Source of the DNA: Gammaproteobacteria bacterium
Lineage (GTDB): Bacteria; Pseudomonadota; Gammaproteobacteria; Pseudomonadales; Pseudohongiellaceae
Length of the DNA stretch: 9,762 nt
Direction of reading: 5' to 3'
Assembly: GCA_016762995.1 (NCBI GenBank)
Contig: JAESUT010000050.1
Coordinates: 1-9,762, forward strand
Of this stretch, positions 1 through 6,622 are shown in pieces; position 1 is the first letter of the stretch; every line of letters begins with the position of its first letter. The notes below the pieces were generated by a model. It was not told where the DNA came from and made no database searches. It worked only from the letters and a program-made list of their open reading frames with translations. Position numbers and translations under genes: made by a program.

Positions 1-1214
1 CAGCTAGCTTGGCCGAATAATCTTGGGACGTCTGGCACCTCGAGGCCATGAGCCGTTTCTGCGAGCAATTTCCCTAGCAGAGTCCCCTTGACCGTGCCGC
101 CACCGTTACAGCCTGCTGATACATAGAGCCCCGGCTTGAATTCGCCCCACACCGCTCCTCCATTGAAAGTAAAGCCGACGGCGCCGCCCCAGCAGTGTTC
201 GAAGTTAAAATTCGGCAATTGTGGAAAGCGTTTCTCAAGACGGCGCTGGAGTTCGTCGATGACCTTTTCTTTTGGCGTCTCCTTCTCGTAGCTATGCATG
301 GCGCGCACCATCAGCCTTCCATCGCGGGTTCGACGTAGGGTGCTGCCGAGTCGATGGGTGGGCAGTAGGCCCCAGTTCTCATCGCTACCTAGATCATCCA
401 ATACAGACTTCTCTAACACTGGCGTTAGACCCGCGTAGGTGTGCACTGCTACCAGACGAGAGCGGCCGATACCAAGCTCTTTGCTGAAGGCATTGTTAGC
501 CAGTACTAGTTTACGGGCATTGATAACAGCGTTCGGCGTCTGCACCTTCCATCCGCCAGCTTGCTGCACTAGTTTCAATGCGGGAGTGTTCTCAAACAGT
601 TGTACAGACTCCGGCAGAAGTGACGCGAGAGCGCGGATCGCAGCCGCGGGTTGTGCGAGATAGCAGTTGGGAGAATAGAGTCCCTCCTGATAGAAGCCCG
701 AGCCTATTCTTGATTTAAGTGCAGATGCATCGAGGCTTTCATACTCCAGGTCAGCGGCTTCGAGGAAGGCGCGATAGTTTTGTAGCGATTTCAGCCCCGC
801 TTCGCTAGCAGCTGCGCGGTAGGTTCCAGCCTTGGTTATGTCTACCGCGTGACCAGAGTCTTCAATATCGGCGAGAATTCCTGCCATGGTACTGGTTGTA
901 AGACGGTTGCAGAGATTCATCTTCTCCACTTGATTTGGATTGGCGTCCTCGGCAAGTGCTATCTCCAATAAAAATCCGGAATTGCGGCCGGGGTTGCCTT
1001 CACCGATCTCGCTGGCATCTATCAAGGCAATGCCAGCCTCTGGAGACAGACTATGCCAGCGTCTGGCGGCGGATATTCCAGTCCATCCTGCGCCAATGAT
1101 CAGCACATCGACGATGAGTTCTTTTTCCAGGGCAGGGCTTGCTTCACGCGCGGGCAGTAGCGCGTTCCAACCGCTCTTCAATTGGTAATTGGGGAAAGTC
1201 TTATGAATAGACAT
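1..1214 (-). CDS. FAD-dependent oxidoreductase, DAO/DadA family (3' end beyond window)
   Basis: Predicted flavoenzyme that oxidises an amine or amino acid (or related C-N substrate) in the cytoplasm; the substrate cannot be read from sequence. The visible part is 404 codons with no stop, so the C-terminus lies outside the window; family members are usually 420-450 residues, so little is missing. Residues 36-50 form the Rossmann dinucleotide-binding strand with the GAGWTG fingerprint at 41-46, an acidic residue follows at the end of the next strand (LIDAS, about 64-68), and GRNSGF at 76-81 matches the GRNGG flavin-contact motif of PuuB/DadA-like proteins. The C-terminal part has the Gly-rich FAD-closing segment (LYVSAGCNGGG). 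There is no signal peptide. The start is the ATG at 1214, 17 bp after the stop of the DUF2855 gene, so the two probably share a transcript. The family call is firm; the exact activity is unknown. Confidence 0.9.
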   Translation of the reverse strand, partial: MSIHKTFPNYQLKSGWNALLPAREASPALEKELIVDVLIIGAGWTGISAARRWHSLSPEAGIALIDASEIGEGNPGRNSGFLLEIALAEDANPNQVEKMNLCNRLTTSTMAGILADIEDSGHAVDITKAGTYRAAASEAGLKSLQNYRAFLEAADLEYESLDASALKSRIGSGFYQEGLYSPNCYLAQPAAAIRALASLLPESVQLFENTPALKLVQQAGGWKVQTPNAVINARKLVLANNAFSKELGIGRSRLVAVHTYAGLTPVLEKSVLDDLGSDENWGLLPTHRLGSTLRRTRDGRLMVRAMHSYEKETPKEKVIDELQRRLEKRFPQLPNFNFEHCWGGAVGFTFNGGAVWGEFKPGLYVSAGCNGGGTVKGTLLGKLLAETAHGLEVPDVPRLFGQAS

Positions 1215-1231
1215 AGGTTAATTTTCTCAGT

Positions 1232-2323
1232 CTATAGTTCTATCACTAAGGCTTTCTCAGGCGGCAATTTTCCTGCACAGACATCTGCATAGATGTCGGC
1301 GAGTTTCTCAACGCCAATCAGCCTCACAATCTTCATCCAGTCTGCACTGCGTTTAGATGAGTCAGCGATAAACTGTGATGACTTCGAGTCGAATTCCTCA
1401 ATCCCCCATTCTTTTATGCGCATTTGAATATGGCTGGGCGCGAAGAAGAACTCTCTCTTATCCGCTGGGATACCTGTGTCTTTTCCACCTTCGCTCCAAT
1501 GTGTTAGCCCTACATTTAGGCAATGCACTAAACGATCGCCTAGATGTGCATGTATGTCCGATAGTAATTGCGAGTTACCGGACATATCCACAATCACCGT
1601 AGGTACCGTGGCGTCAATTTCTTCAAGCGCATCGTAGTTCATTGTCTTGTCATAAAGCTCAAGACTAGCAACCCATTTTTGATTGCCGCTAGAGGTTAGC
1701 CCAATCGAGGTAGGGGAATCTGTGTCTGCTGCTAGGGCATAGGCTAGACCGATGCTGGTCTTGCTTGAGGCGCTAATCACGATAACTTGCTTTGCGCCAT
1801 ACCAGTCATTGTGTTGCAAGCTGTCCCACAAGCAGAATGACGTAATATATAAAGGCCATAAGAGCATGCGCATGTCATCCATGCCCCTGTCATAGTCAGG
1901 CTCAGTAGCGACTCGTCGGTAAGTGTTGTAACCCGGCGGTAATTTGGAGCGGTGTTCAGCACCATCGATCAGTCGGTTTTCTAACACTTTGACGTTCTGC
2001 ATCTTGAGGTAGCTATTGGTAGGGTAGTAACCAAATACTCTTTCTCCCACGTCGACGCCTGCCGCGCTACTAGCCACCACATCGGCAAATCCCCATACGG
2101 GAATGATGCCCCAGTTATCGGTCTCATTGCTTGATGCCGGGAAGAACTGCCAGTAACCTAATTGATCGCCGGCAGCGGCATAGGTAACGTTATTCGCACT
2201 AAAGCCAAATTTGTCCACCTTTAATAAAATTTCGCCGGCCGCGAGAGGAGTGTCAATATCCAGTTCCGATTCAACAACTCGGCTTTGAGTTATGTCGCTC
2301 TTTACTATTTGCAATTCCATCAT
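1232..2323 (-). CDS. DUF2855 family protein, MDR/alcohol-dehydrogenase-like
   Basis: A 363-residue protein that I recognise as the uncharacterised DUF2855 family, from the N-terminal stretch FGFSANNVTYAAAGD (39-53) followed by LGYWQFFPA (55-63), WGFADVV (77-83) and GERVFGYYP (93-101). The layout resembles medium-chain reductases: a GroES-like N-terminal half, then a Rossmann-like half with VIVISASSKTSIGLA (180-194), where the usual GxGxxG is replaced by a Ser-rich loop, and VDMSGN (245-250). No zinc-ligand pattern is evident and there is no signal peptide, so a cytoplasmic NAD(P)-linked reductase is the likeliest role; this is inference. The start is the ATG at 2323, with AAGG 8 nt upstream; a second ATG follows directly. 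It is first in a two-gene unit with the FAD oxidoreductase and divergent from the copper oxidase gene. Substrate unknown. Confidence 0.85.
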   Translation of the reverse strand: MMELQIVKSDITQSRVVESELDIDTPLAAGEILLKVDKFGFSANNVTYAAAGDQLGYWQFFPASSNETDNWGIIPVWGFADVVASSAAGVDVGERVFGYYPTNSYLKMQNVKVLENRLIDGAEHRSKLPPGYNTYRRVATEPDYDRGMDDMRMLLWPLYITSFCLWDSLQHNDWYGAKQVIVISASSKTSIGLAYALAADTDSPTSIGLTSSGNQKWVASLELYDKTMNYDALEEIDATVPTVIVDMSGNSQLLSDIHAHLGDRLVHCLNVGLTHWSEGGKDTGIPADKREFFFAPSHIQMRIKEWGIEEFDSKSSQFIADSSKRSADWMKIVRLIGVEKLADIYADVCAGKLPPEKALVIEL

Positions 2324-2460
2324 TTGAAAGACCTTAGCTGTGCTACTGCTAGTTCATATTCGCCAGTTTGTACATGGCATGAGTGCTATTGAGTATGAGG
2401 CTTAAGTTGCGAATAGGCTAGATCAAGATGGGCTAACAGTCTCTCTAGTCCTAGCCCTGC

Positions 2461-2488
2461 TTCATTGTGTCGTTCAGCCTATTATAAT
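2461..2488 (+). promoter_or_regulatory. Candidate sigma-70 promoter for the multicopper oxidase gene
   Basis: A perfect -10 hexamer TATAAT at 2483-2488 is preceded, with a 16-bp spacer, by TTCATT at 2461-2466, a weak match (3 of 6) to the -35 consensus. Transcription would begin near 2495, giving a leader of about 100 nt. The same core overlaps a minus-strand TATAAT, so it could serve the DUF2855 gene instead or as well. Confidence 0.3.
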
Positions 2489-2522
2489 TGACACAAATCA
2501 GTGCCGCTGTAACACCTACCTA

Positions 2523-2549
2523 CTAGAATAAGCTGAGGTGCTAGAATAA
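2523..2549 (+). repeat. Direct repeat CTAGAATAA, 18-bp period
   Basis: The 9-mer CTAGAATAA occurs at 2523-2531 and again at 2541-2549, 44-70 bp ahead of the copper oxidase start. Each copy contains TAGAAT, a 5-of-6 match to a -10 hexamer. It may be a pair of alternative -10 boxes, a protein site or chance; neither copy has a good -35 at standard spacing. Confidence 0.35.
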
Positions 2550-2582
2550 AACTTACACAATTTGAAGTAGATTGCAGGCAGT

Positions 2583-2588
2583 GAGGAA
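2583..2588 (+). promoter_or_regulatory. Ribosome binding site fixing the copper oxidase start
   Basis: GAGGAA at 2583-2588 has GAGG six bases before the ATG at 2593. It decides against the in-frame upstream TTG at 2572, and the protein starting at 2593 begins directly with a compact Tat signal. Confidence 0.75.
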
Positions 2589-2592
2589 AGCT

Positions 2593-4077
2593 ATGAAATT
2601 ATCCCGCAGGCGTTTCGTTCGGGGAATGGGAGTTACAGCGAGCAGCACACTGCTGCCCCTTTCATTATTTGCGCAGAATCAGGCGCAGAACGAGTTGCAG
2701 ATTCCAGCGCTTAATGCCGGCGAGATGCAAGCCGGCAGGCAAAGCTATGAGTTGCAACTGCAGTCTGGCACTAGCCAATTTCTAAGTGGTTTACCAACGC
2801 CAACTTTAGGTATAAACGGAAGCTTCCTTGGCCCGACACTGCGGCTCAAGAATGGTAGCGATGTAGCGATATCGGTTTTAAATCAACTCGATGAACCTAG
2901 CACGCTGCATTGGCACGGCCTACATGTACCGGCTAAAGCAGATGGCGGTCCTTCACAGGTCATCGCGCCGGATGAAACTTGGCGGCCTTCGTTTACGGTA
3001 AGGCAGAAGGCCGGTACTTTCTGGTATCACTCGCATCTGCTAAACAAGACCGGTGAACAGGTATATAAAGGCCTCGCCGGAATGATCATCATCGATGACG
3101 AGGAAAGTGAAAGCTTAGAATTACCTTCCACCTACGGCGTCGACGATATCCCCTTGATCGTGCAAGACCGACGCTTTAATGAAGACGGTTCATTTCGTTA
3201 CGTTGGAATGCATCGCGACGTTATGACGGGAGTGTTCGGCGATCGCATTCTAGTAAATGGTACGACTTCAGCAGTATTTACACCCACTACAAATAAGGTG
3301 AGGTTTAGAATTCTCAATGCAGCCAATGCGAGAACGTTCAATTTCGCCCTAGCTGATGGACGTGAGTTTTCACTAATCGCCTCCGATGGCGGCTTCTTGG
3401 AGAAGCCAGTTGCACTGAGGAATATTGTCCTTGCCCCTGCCGAACGTGTCGAGATCGTGGTGGATTTTAGTGACGGCGGTCCAGTCGATCTTCTCTCGCT
3501 CCCATTAGAGGCATCTTCGCCGTACTCAACTATTGGCATGATGAGAAATATGCTTTCTGTGAATACAGAGTCATTCACTATCTTGAATATTCAGCCGCAG
3601 TCAAACTTGCAGCGCTCAACTGCGCTTCCAGAGAAATTGACATCTATAAGCCGAATGCAGGAGGGCGAGGCCGCGCGTACTCGCCGGTTTGTACTCTCTA
3701 TGCCGATGGGAATGATGCGGCGCGGCAGAGGAAGGGGTGGAGAATTCTTAATCAATGGCAACCCCATGGCGATGGATACAATTAATGAAGTGGTGCCAGT
3801 TGGCACCACAGAAATTTGGGAGATTTACAACGATTCGATGATGATGCATCCCTTCCACATCCATCATGGCCAGTTTCAGATTTTAGATCGAGATGGTGTG
3901 CCGCCAAGCCCCGATGAAATGGGTTTTAAAGACACCGTAAAAGTTGGCCCCGGGCAAACCGTTCGCTTTATCATGCGCTTCGAAAATTTCAGCGATCCGG
4001 ACACTGCCTATATGTATCACTGTCATATCTTGGAGCATGAAGACAACGGCATGATGGGACAATTTACAGTGGCCTGA
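2593..4077 (+). CDS. Multicopper oxidase, CueO-like, Tat-exported
   Basis: Periplasmic laccase-type oxidase of 494 residues, expected to oxidise Cu(I) or phenolic substrates and reduce O2 to water; the likely role is copper tolerance. The N-terminus carries a twin-arginine signal (SRRRFV at 4-9, then a hydrophobic stretch ending near LFAQ). Three cupredoxin domains follow. The four copper motifs are complete: HWHG 106-109, HSH 146-148, HPFHIH 419-424 and HCHILEHEDNGM 476-487. Type 1 copper ligands should be H419, C477, H482 and axial M487. HWHGLHVPAKADGGP and the GLAGMIIID segment after HSH closely follow CueO. The long Met-rich insert of E. coli CueO is absent; in its place is a short Met/Arg/Gly stretch (M370, M372, M374, M375, then RRGRGRGG). 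It stands alone on this strand, divergent from the DUF2855 gene and convergent with the 2TM gene 59 bp away. No copper chaperone or efflux gene is visible. The family is certain; cueO orthology is not. Confidence 0.95.
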   Translation: MKLSRRRFVRGMGVTASSTLLPLSLFAQNQAQNELQIPALNAGEMQAGRQSYELQLQSGTSQFLSGLPTPTLGINGSFLGPTLRLKNGSDVAISVLNQLDEPSTLHWHGLHVPAKADGGPSQVIAPDETWRPSFTVRQKAGTFWYHSHLLNKTGEQVYKGLAGMIIIDDEESESLELPSTYGVDDIPLIVQDRRFNEDGSFRYVGMHRDVMTGVFGDRILVNGTTSAVFTPTTNKVRFRILNAANARTFNFALADGREFSLIASDGGFLEKPVALRNIVLAPAERVEIVVDFSDGGPVDLLSLPLEASSPYSTIGMMRNMLSVNTESFTILNIQPQSNLQRSTALPEKLTSISRMQEGEAARTRRFVLSMPMGMMRRGRGRGGEFLINGNPMAMDTINEVVPVGTTEIWEIYNDSMMMHPFHIHHGQFQILDRDGVPPSPDEMGFKDTVKVGPGQTVRFIMRFENFSDPDTAYMYHCHILEHEDNGMMGQFTVA

Positions 4078-4136
4078 CGAATCCAGTTTAGGGAGGGCCG
4101 TGTAAAATTCCGAGGCTGTATACTAAAAATTCTGAG

Positions 4137-5009
4137 CTAAGCCTTCGCTACTGTAATCGCATCGACAAGATTTTGTGCAGCTAGCTGTGACTGGCGACTA
4201 ATCTTGATTCGAAGATTTCCGCCCTTGCTACCAGGCAAGTTTCTAAAAATGCGAAGACTACTTCCCTGTAAGACAAGTTCCGAGCCGAACATCTTACGTT
4301 CCATTCTTGCCTGTCGAATATCTCCTAGTGCAATTTCTATTTCTTTCACCGATGTCTTGAATACGCCGAGTACGGAATCGCTTGTCTGATACTCAATCTT
4401 TAGGGTGTCGTCTGCGAAGGATATCAAGCCATCCGATTCTAACAGCCCCGAACTATCACAGACATTGAACGCCACATTCACGTCGTCCACATACTGATCT
4501 TCGTAATAGTTTCGTGCGAGACCACGGCTTCGCTCGTAAGCCATCTCGACAAACTCCGGCGCGTAGCGAATGCCAGCATAGTGTCCTAATAGAAACAAGC
4601 CCATACCGAGCACGACATAGCCTGCCCAGAAGACTGCCATACCCGTAAAAATATTAATGAACACACACAGGACCATGACGGCGACGGAAGTCATACAGTG
4701 GGCTTTGAATTTTTGCCAGAGATGCTGTTCCTTATCTTTAGTACGACGTTCTTCCTCGAGCGAACGAATCGCACGATCGATCTGCGCATCATCGACGCCG
4801 AATTCTTTGCCTATGGATAGAAGCTCGTCATGATCGACAGCCTCTTCTGGCCTGCTAGATTCATCTAATAGGCTGAAGCGAATAATGTCTGCGACTTCGT
4901 CGCTGCTGTAACGCCGGGCCGCAGCGCTCTGAGGTTGTTTTTCGGTCTGATCAGCATTTTGTTGCTGTCGGTTTTCGTCTGTCGATTCGAATTGCAGCAT
5001 GTCGGCCAT
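4137..5009 (-). CDS. 2TM domain membrane protein with probable PH-like C-terminal domain
   Basis: Predicted inner-membrane protein of 290 residues, function unknown. Residues 1-32 are a polar, Gln-rich tail. Residues 33-90 form a helical module (RRYSSDEVADIIRFSL, then IGKEFGVDDAQIDRAIRSLEEE), a pattern I associate with short modules in front of bacterial 2TM proteins. Residues 98-150 match the 2TM domain: FKAH before the first membrane helix (about 107-125) and a second helix (about 127-148) ending GHYAGIRY. Residues 190-287 are rich in beta strands followed by a C-terminal helix, with LGDIRQARMERKMFGSELVLQG, resembling bacterial PH-like domains (inference). The start is ATG 5009 because AAGGAG sits 7 nt upstream; a TTG at 5057 lacks such support. 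It is monocistronic and convergent with the copper oxidase gene. A membrane-linked sensing or scaffold role is possible but not shown. Confidence 0.8.
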   Translation of the reverse strand: MADMLQFESTDENRQQQNADQTEKQPQSAAARRYSSDEVADIIRFSLLDESSRPEEAVDHDELLSIGKEFGVDDAQIDRAIRSLEEERRTKDKEQHLWQKFKAHCMTSVAVMVLCVFINIFTGMAVFWAGYVVLGMGLFLLGHYAGIRYAPEFVEMAYERSRGLARNYYEDQYVDDVNVAFNVCDSSGLLESDGLISFADDTLKIEYQTSDSVLGVFKTSVKEIEIALGDIRQARMERKMFGSELVLQGSSLRIFRNLPGSKGGNLRIKISRQSQLAAQNLVDAITVAKA

Positions 5010-5016
5010 GAACTGT

Positions 5017-5022
5017 CTCCTT
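5017..5022 (-). promoter_or_regulatory. Ribosome binding site fixing the 2TM protein start
   Basis: On the minus strand this reads AAGGAG, 7 nt before the ATG at 5009. It selects that start over the longer TTG-initiated frame beginning at 5057. Confidence 0.75.
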
Positions 5023-5177
5023 AGAGCTTCATACAGAGCTTGCCCTGATTGAATCAAGATTGTGCTCGCGTGTCAGCTACTGTTGTTAGCTAGTATCTAA
5101 TGTTTAGCTATTAATTAAAGCAACAATCGCGCCAGCGCAGCTTGCAGTAAGGGTTACTGCCAAGGAGTCCTTAAGTA

Positions 5178-5309
5178 TTGAGCTTCTCGGCCTATTCGGC
5201 GGAGGTTTCCAGAATGCGTCAGGCGGTCAAGCTGTGGATGCGGTGCGTGAAAAGACTACTGATTGATGAATTTCGCCAGTTTTGTGGCAAAGCAGAAACT
5301 GAATTTTGA
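5178..5309 (+). CDS. Possible small ORF, 43 residues, unrecognised
   Basis: A TTG at 5178 lies 10 nt after an AAGGAG sequence (5162-5167) and opens a frame ending with TGA at 5307-5309, three bases before a strong two-way hairpin terminator. An internal ATG at 5214 would give a 31-residue version. The product is basic in the middle (MRQAVKLWMRCVKRLLIDEF) with two cysteines, and would form an amphipathic helix; no family is recognised. The overlapping frame ending at the TGA 5265-5267 also reads as plausible protein (LLGLFGGGFQNASGGQAVD) but has no normal start codon, so the region may instead be a decayed gene tail or a non-coding RNA. The case rests only on the ribosome-site-like sequence and the terminator position. 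Confidence 0.25.
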   Translation: MSFSAYSAEVSRMRQAVKLWMRCVKRLLIDEFRQFCGKAETEF

Positions 5310-5311
5310 GC

Positions 5312-5344
5312 AAAAAAAAGGAGGCTAGTGATAGCCTCCTTTTT
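5312..5344 (-). terminator. Rho-independent terminator, likely two-way
   Basis: A 13-bp perfect stem (5315-5327 paired with 5332-5344, core GGAGGCTA/TAGCCTCC) with a 4-base loop GTGA. Read on the minus strand, the hairpin is followed by eight T residues (complement of A 5312-5319), the classic end for the sugar dehydrogenase transcript, whose stop codon is at 5364-5366. Read on the plus strand it ends in five T residues, so it could also stop transcripts from the left. Confidence 0.9.
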
Positions 5345-5363
5345 CAAACATTGAGCGAAGGGC

Positions 5364-6533
5364 TTAGTCAGCCGGCTCTAAGCGAACAACCGAAGATGGC
5401 TCGCCATTGCGGTCGGAAATGGCTAAGTAGATATAACCATCTTGCCCCTGGCGTACGTCGCGGATTCGCCCGATGTCATACACAAGCGTTTCTTCTACAA
5501 CTACGCTGCTGTAGTCGTCAGACAGTTGCAATCGAGCAAGCTGCTCGCCAGCTAAAGAGCCAGAGAAGATGTTGCCATACCACAGCGGGAACTTATCGCC
5601 GGTGTAGATCATTAGGCCCGATGTAGCGATTGACGGGACCCAGAATTGCTCCGGTTGTACCATGCCTTCTTCACTGATACCGATATGGATAGGTCTGCCG
5701 AATGCGCCATAGTTCGCGCCACGACCGACTACAGGCCAACCGTAGTTGTTGCCAGGCTCAATGCGATTAATCTCATCGCCGCCTTGCGGTCCATGCTCAG
5801 ACTCCCAAAGATCACCAGTCTCCGGGTGAACCGCTAGACCTTGAGGGCTGCGATGACCGTAGCTCCAGATTTCAGGAAGCATGTCTGATTGTCCGACAAA
5901 TGGATTGTCATTCGGTACAGTGCCATCGTCATTCAGACGCACAATAACGCCTTGGTGATTGCTGCGATCCTGTGCAGGGTGAGCTCGCAGAGCGGCTTCA
6001 TCTCCAACCGGAGGAGCCATACGATCGCCTAGCGTTAGGAACATATAGCCATCGTTATCGAAAACGATCTTGCCGCCATAGTGTCCAAAGCCAACTGCTT
6101 GTGCTTCGAAGATTTCTACAACATTGGTCAGTCGGTCATTCTCGAAACGGCCGCGCGCTATCGCTGTTGCAGAGCTGCCTTCAGTTTTCTTGGAATAGGT
6201 TAGATAGACCCAGCGGTTCTCGCTGAAATTGGGATGCGGCAAGACGTCGAACAAACCACCTTGGCCTTCATAAAATACGTCGGGGACTCCGGGAACTGCT
6301 TCGGGCAGAAGCTTGCCGTCGCGAACGACCCTCAAGCGGCCAGGCTTTTCTGTAATGAGCATATCGCCGCCGGGTAGCCAGGCCATGGACCAGGGTTGTA
6401 CAAGATCCTCGGCTACCGTTACGACTGTGTAGTCATGGTTGGCTGCATGGTAAACGTCCGACTGCGCGCTAACGCCAGCCGCAGCGGTTGCTAGTAGGGC
6501 GGTACCAGCAAGTTTTAACAAATTGCGAAACAT
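5364..6533 (-). CDS. Periplasmic PQQ-dependent sugar dehydrogenase (soluble aldose type)
   Basis: A 389-residue secreted quinoprotein of the GSDH (soluble glucose/aldose dehydrogenase, YliI/Asd-like) family, a six-bladed beta-propeller that oxidises sugars with PQQ in the periplasm. The signal peptide is residues 1-23 (hydrophobic, ending GVSA before Q24). Hallmarks in order: PWSMAWLPGGDMLITEKPGRL (47-67), GQGGLFDV (90-97), GHYGGKIVFDNDGYMFLTLGD (150-170) with H151 as the expected catalytic base, YGHRSPQGLA (225-234) with R228, EHGPQGGDEIN (246-256), NYGWP (263-267) and IRDVRQGQDGYIYL near the end. Length is normal and no key motif is missing. The start is ATG 6533, with AGAGGA 7 nt upstream, chosen over a TTG at 6560. 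It follows the small secreted protein gene by 89 bp and probably shares its transcript, with a hairpin between. No PQQ synthesis gene is near. The real substrate is not deducible. Confidence 0.92.
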   Translation of the reverse strand: MFRNLLKLAGTALLATAAAGVSAQSDVYHAANHDYTVVTVAEDLVQPWSMAWLPGGDMLITEKPGRLRVVRDGKLLPEAVPGVPDVFYEGQGGLFDVLPHPNFSENRWVYLTYSKKTEGSSATAIARGRFENDRLTNVVEIFEAQAVGFGHYGGKIVFDNDGYMFLTLGDRMAPPVGDEAALRAHPAQDRSNHQGVIVRLNDDGTVPNDNPFVGQSDMLPEIWSYGHRSPQGLAVHPETGDLWESEHGPQGGDEINRIEPGNNYGWPVVGRGANYGAFGRPIHIGISEEGMVQPEQFWVPSIATSGLMIYTGDKFPLWYGNIFSGSLAGEQLARLQLSDDYSSVVVEETLVYDIGRIRDVRQGQDGYIYLAISDRNGEPSSVVRLEPAD

Positions 6534-6540
6534 AAGGTAT

Positions 6541-6546
6541 TCCTCT
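6541..6546 (-). promoter_or_regulatory. Ribosome binding site fixing the sugar dehydrogenase start
   Basis: On the minus strand this reads AGAGGA, 7 nt before the ATG at 6533, whose product begins directly with a signal peptide. This argues against the upstream in-frame TTG at 6560. Confidence 0.7.
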
Positions 6547-6562
6547 TTAGTTCTAATCAATG

Positions 6563-6593
6563 CAGGCTCACCTAGTCAAACTAGGCGAGCCTG
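6563..6593 (-). promoter_or_regulatory. Strong intercistronic hairpin between small secreted protein and sugar dehydrogenase
   Basis: Arms 6563-6576 and 6580-6593 pair over 14 positions with a single mismatch (6570 with 6586) and a 3-base loop. On the minus strand there is no T-run after it, so it is not a standard terminator. It sits 16 nt before the ribosome binding site of the sugar dehydrogenase. It may act as a leaky stop, or as a 3' stabiliser after RNA processing that lets the first gene be expressed more than the second (inference). Confidence 0.7.
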
Positions 6594-6622
6594 TTAAACG
6601 GGTAAATCTTGACTCTAATTCT

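Larger units (their letters stand above)
2324..2592. promoter_or_regulatory. Divergent intergenic spacer between DUF2855 gene and copper oxidase gene
   Basis: This 269-bp stretch holds no convincing gene and must carry promoters for both flanking genes. It contains a perfect TATAAT on the plus strand at 2483-2488; because the local sequence is near-symmetric, the minus strand also reads TATAAT at 2486-2481. A consensus TTGACA occurs at 2488-2493, but no good -10 lies 16-18 bp after it. I did not recognise a clear CueR-type operator (long dyad with the MerR-family spacing), so copper control is not shown by the sequence. Confidence 0.5.
5010..5363. other. Intergenic gap between 2TM gene and sugar dehydrogenase gene
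   Basis: A 354-bp gap lies between two minus-strand genes. Its right end holds the terminator of the sugar dehydrogenase transcript. The middle (5178-5309) holds a possible plus-strand small ORF. The AT-rich stretch 5097-5120 probably includes the 2TM gene promoter; the best -35-like hexamer I see on the minus strand is TTGCTT (5123-5118), without a good -10. No tRNA-like or known riboswitch structure is recognised. Confidence 0.5.

Noticed and set aside
272..663. Plus-strand open frames across the left edge
   Set aside because: They lie opposite the FAD oxidoreductase, whose frame is uninterrupted from 1214 to 1 with recognisable FAD motifs.
3198..3578. Long open frame on the minus strand inside the copper oxidase gene
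   Set aside because: It is fully antisense to a strongly supported gene with all catalytic motifs, and its translation resembles no family.
4078..4136. Terminator between the convergent copper oxidase and 2TM genes
   Set aside because: I found no GC-rich hairpin followed by a T-run in either direction in these 59 bases.
5010..5057. Longer N-terminus for the 2TM protein from TTG 5057
   Set aside because: AAGGAG lies 7 nt before ATG 5009, inside the supposed extension.
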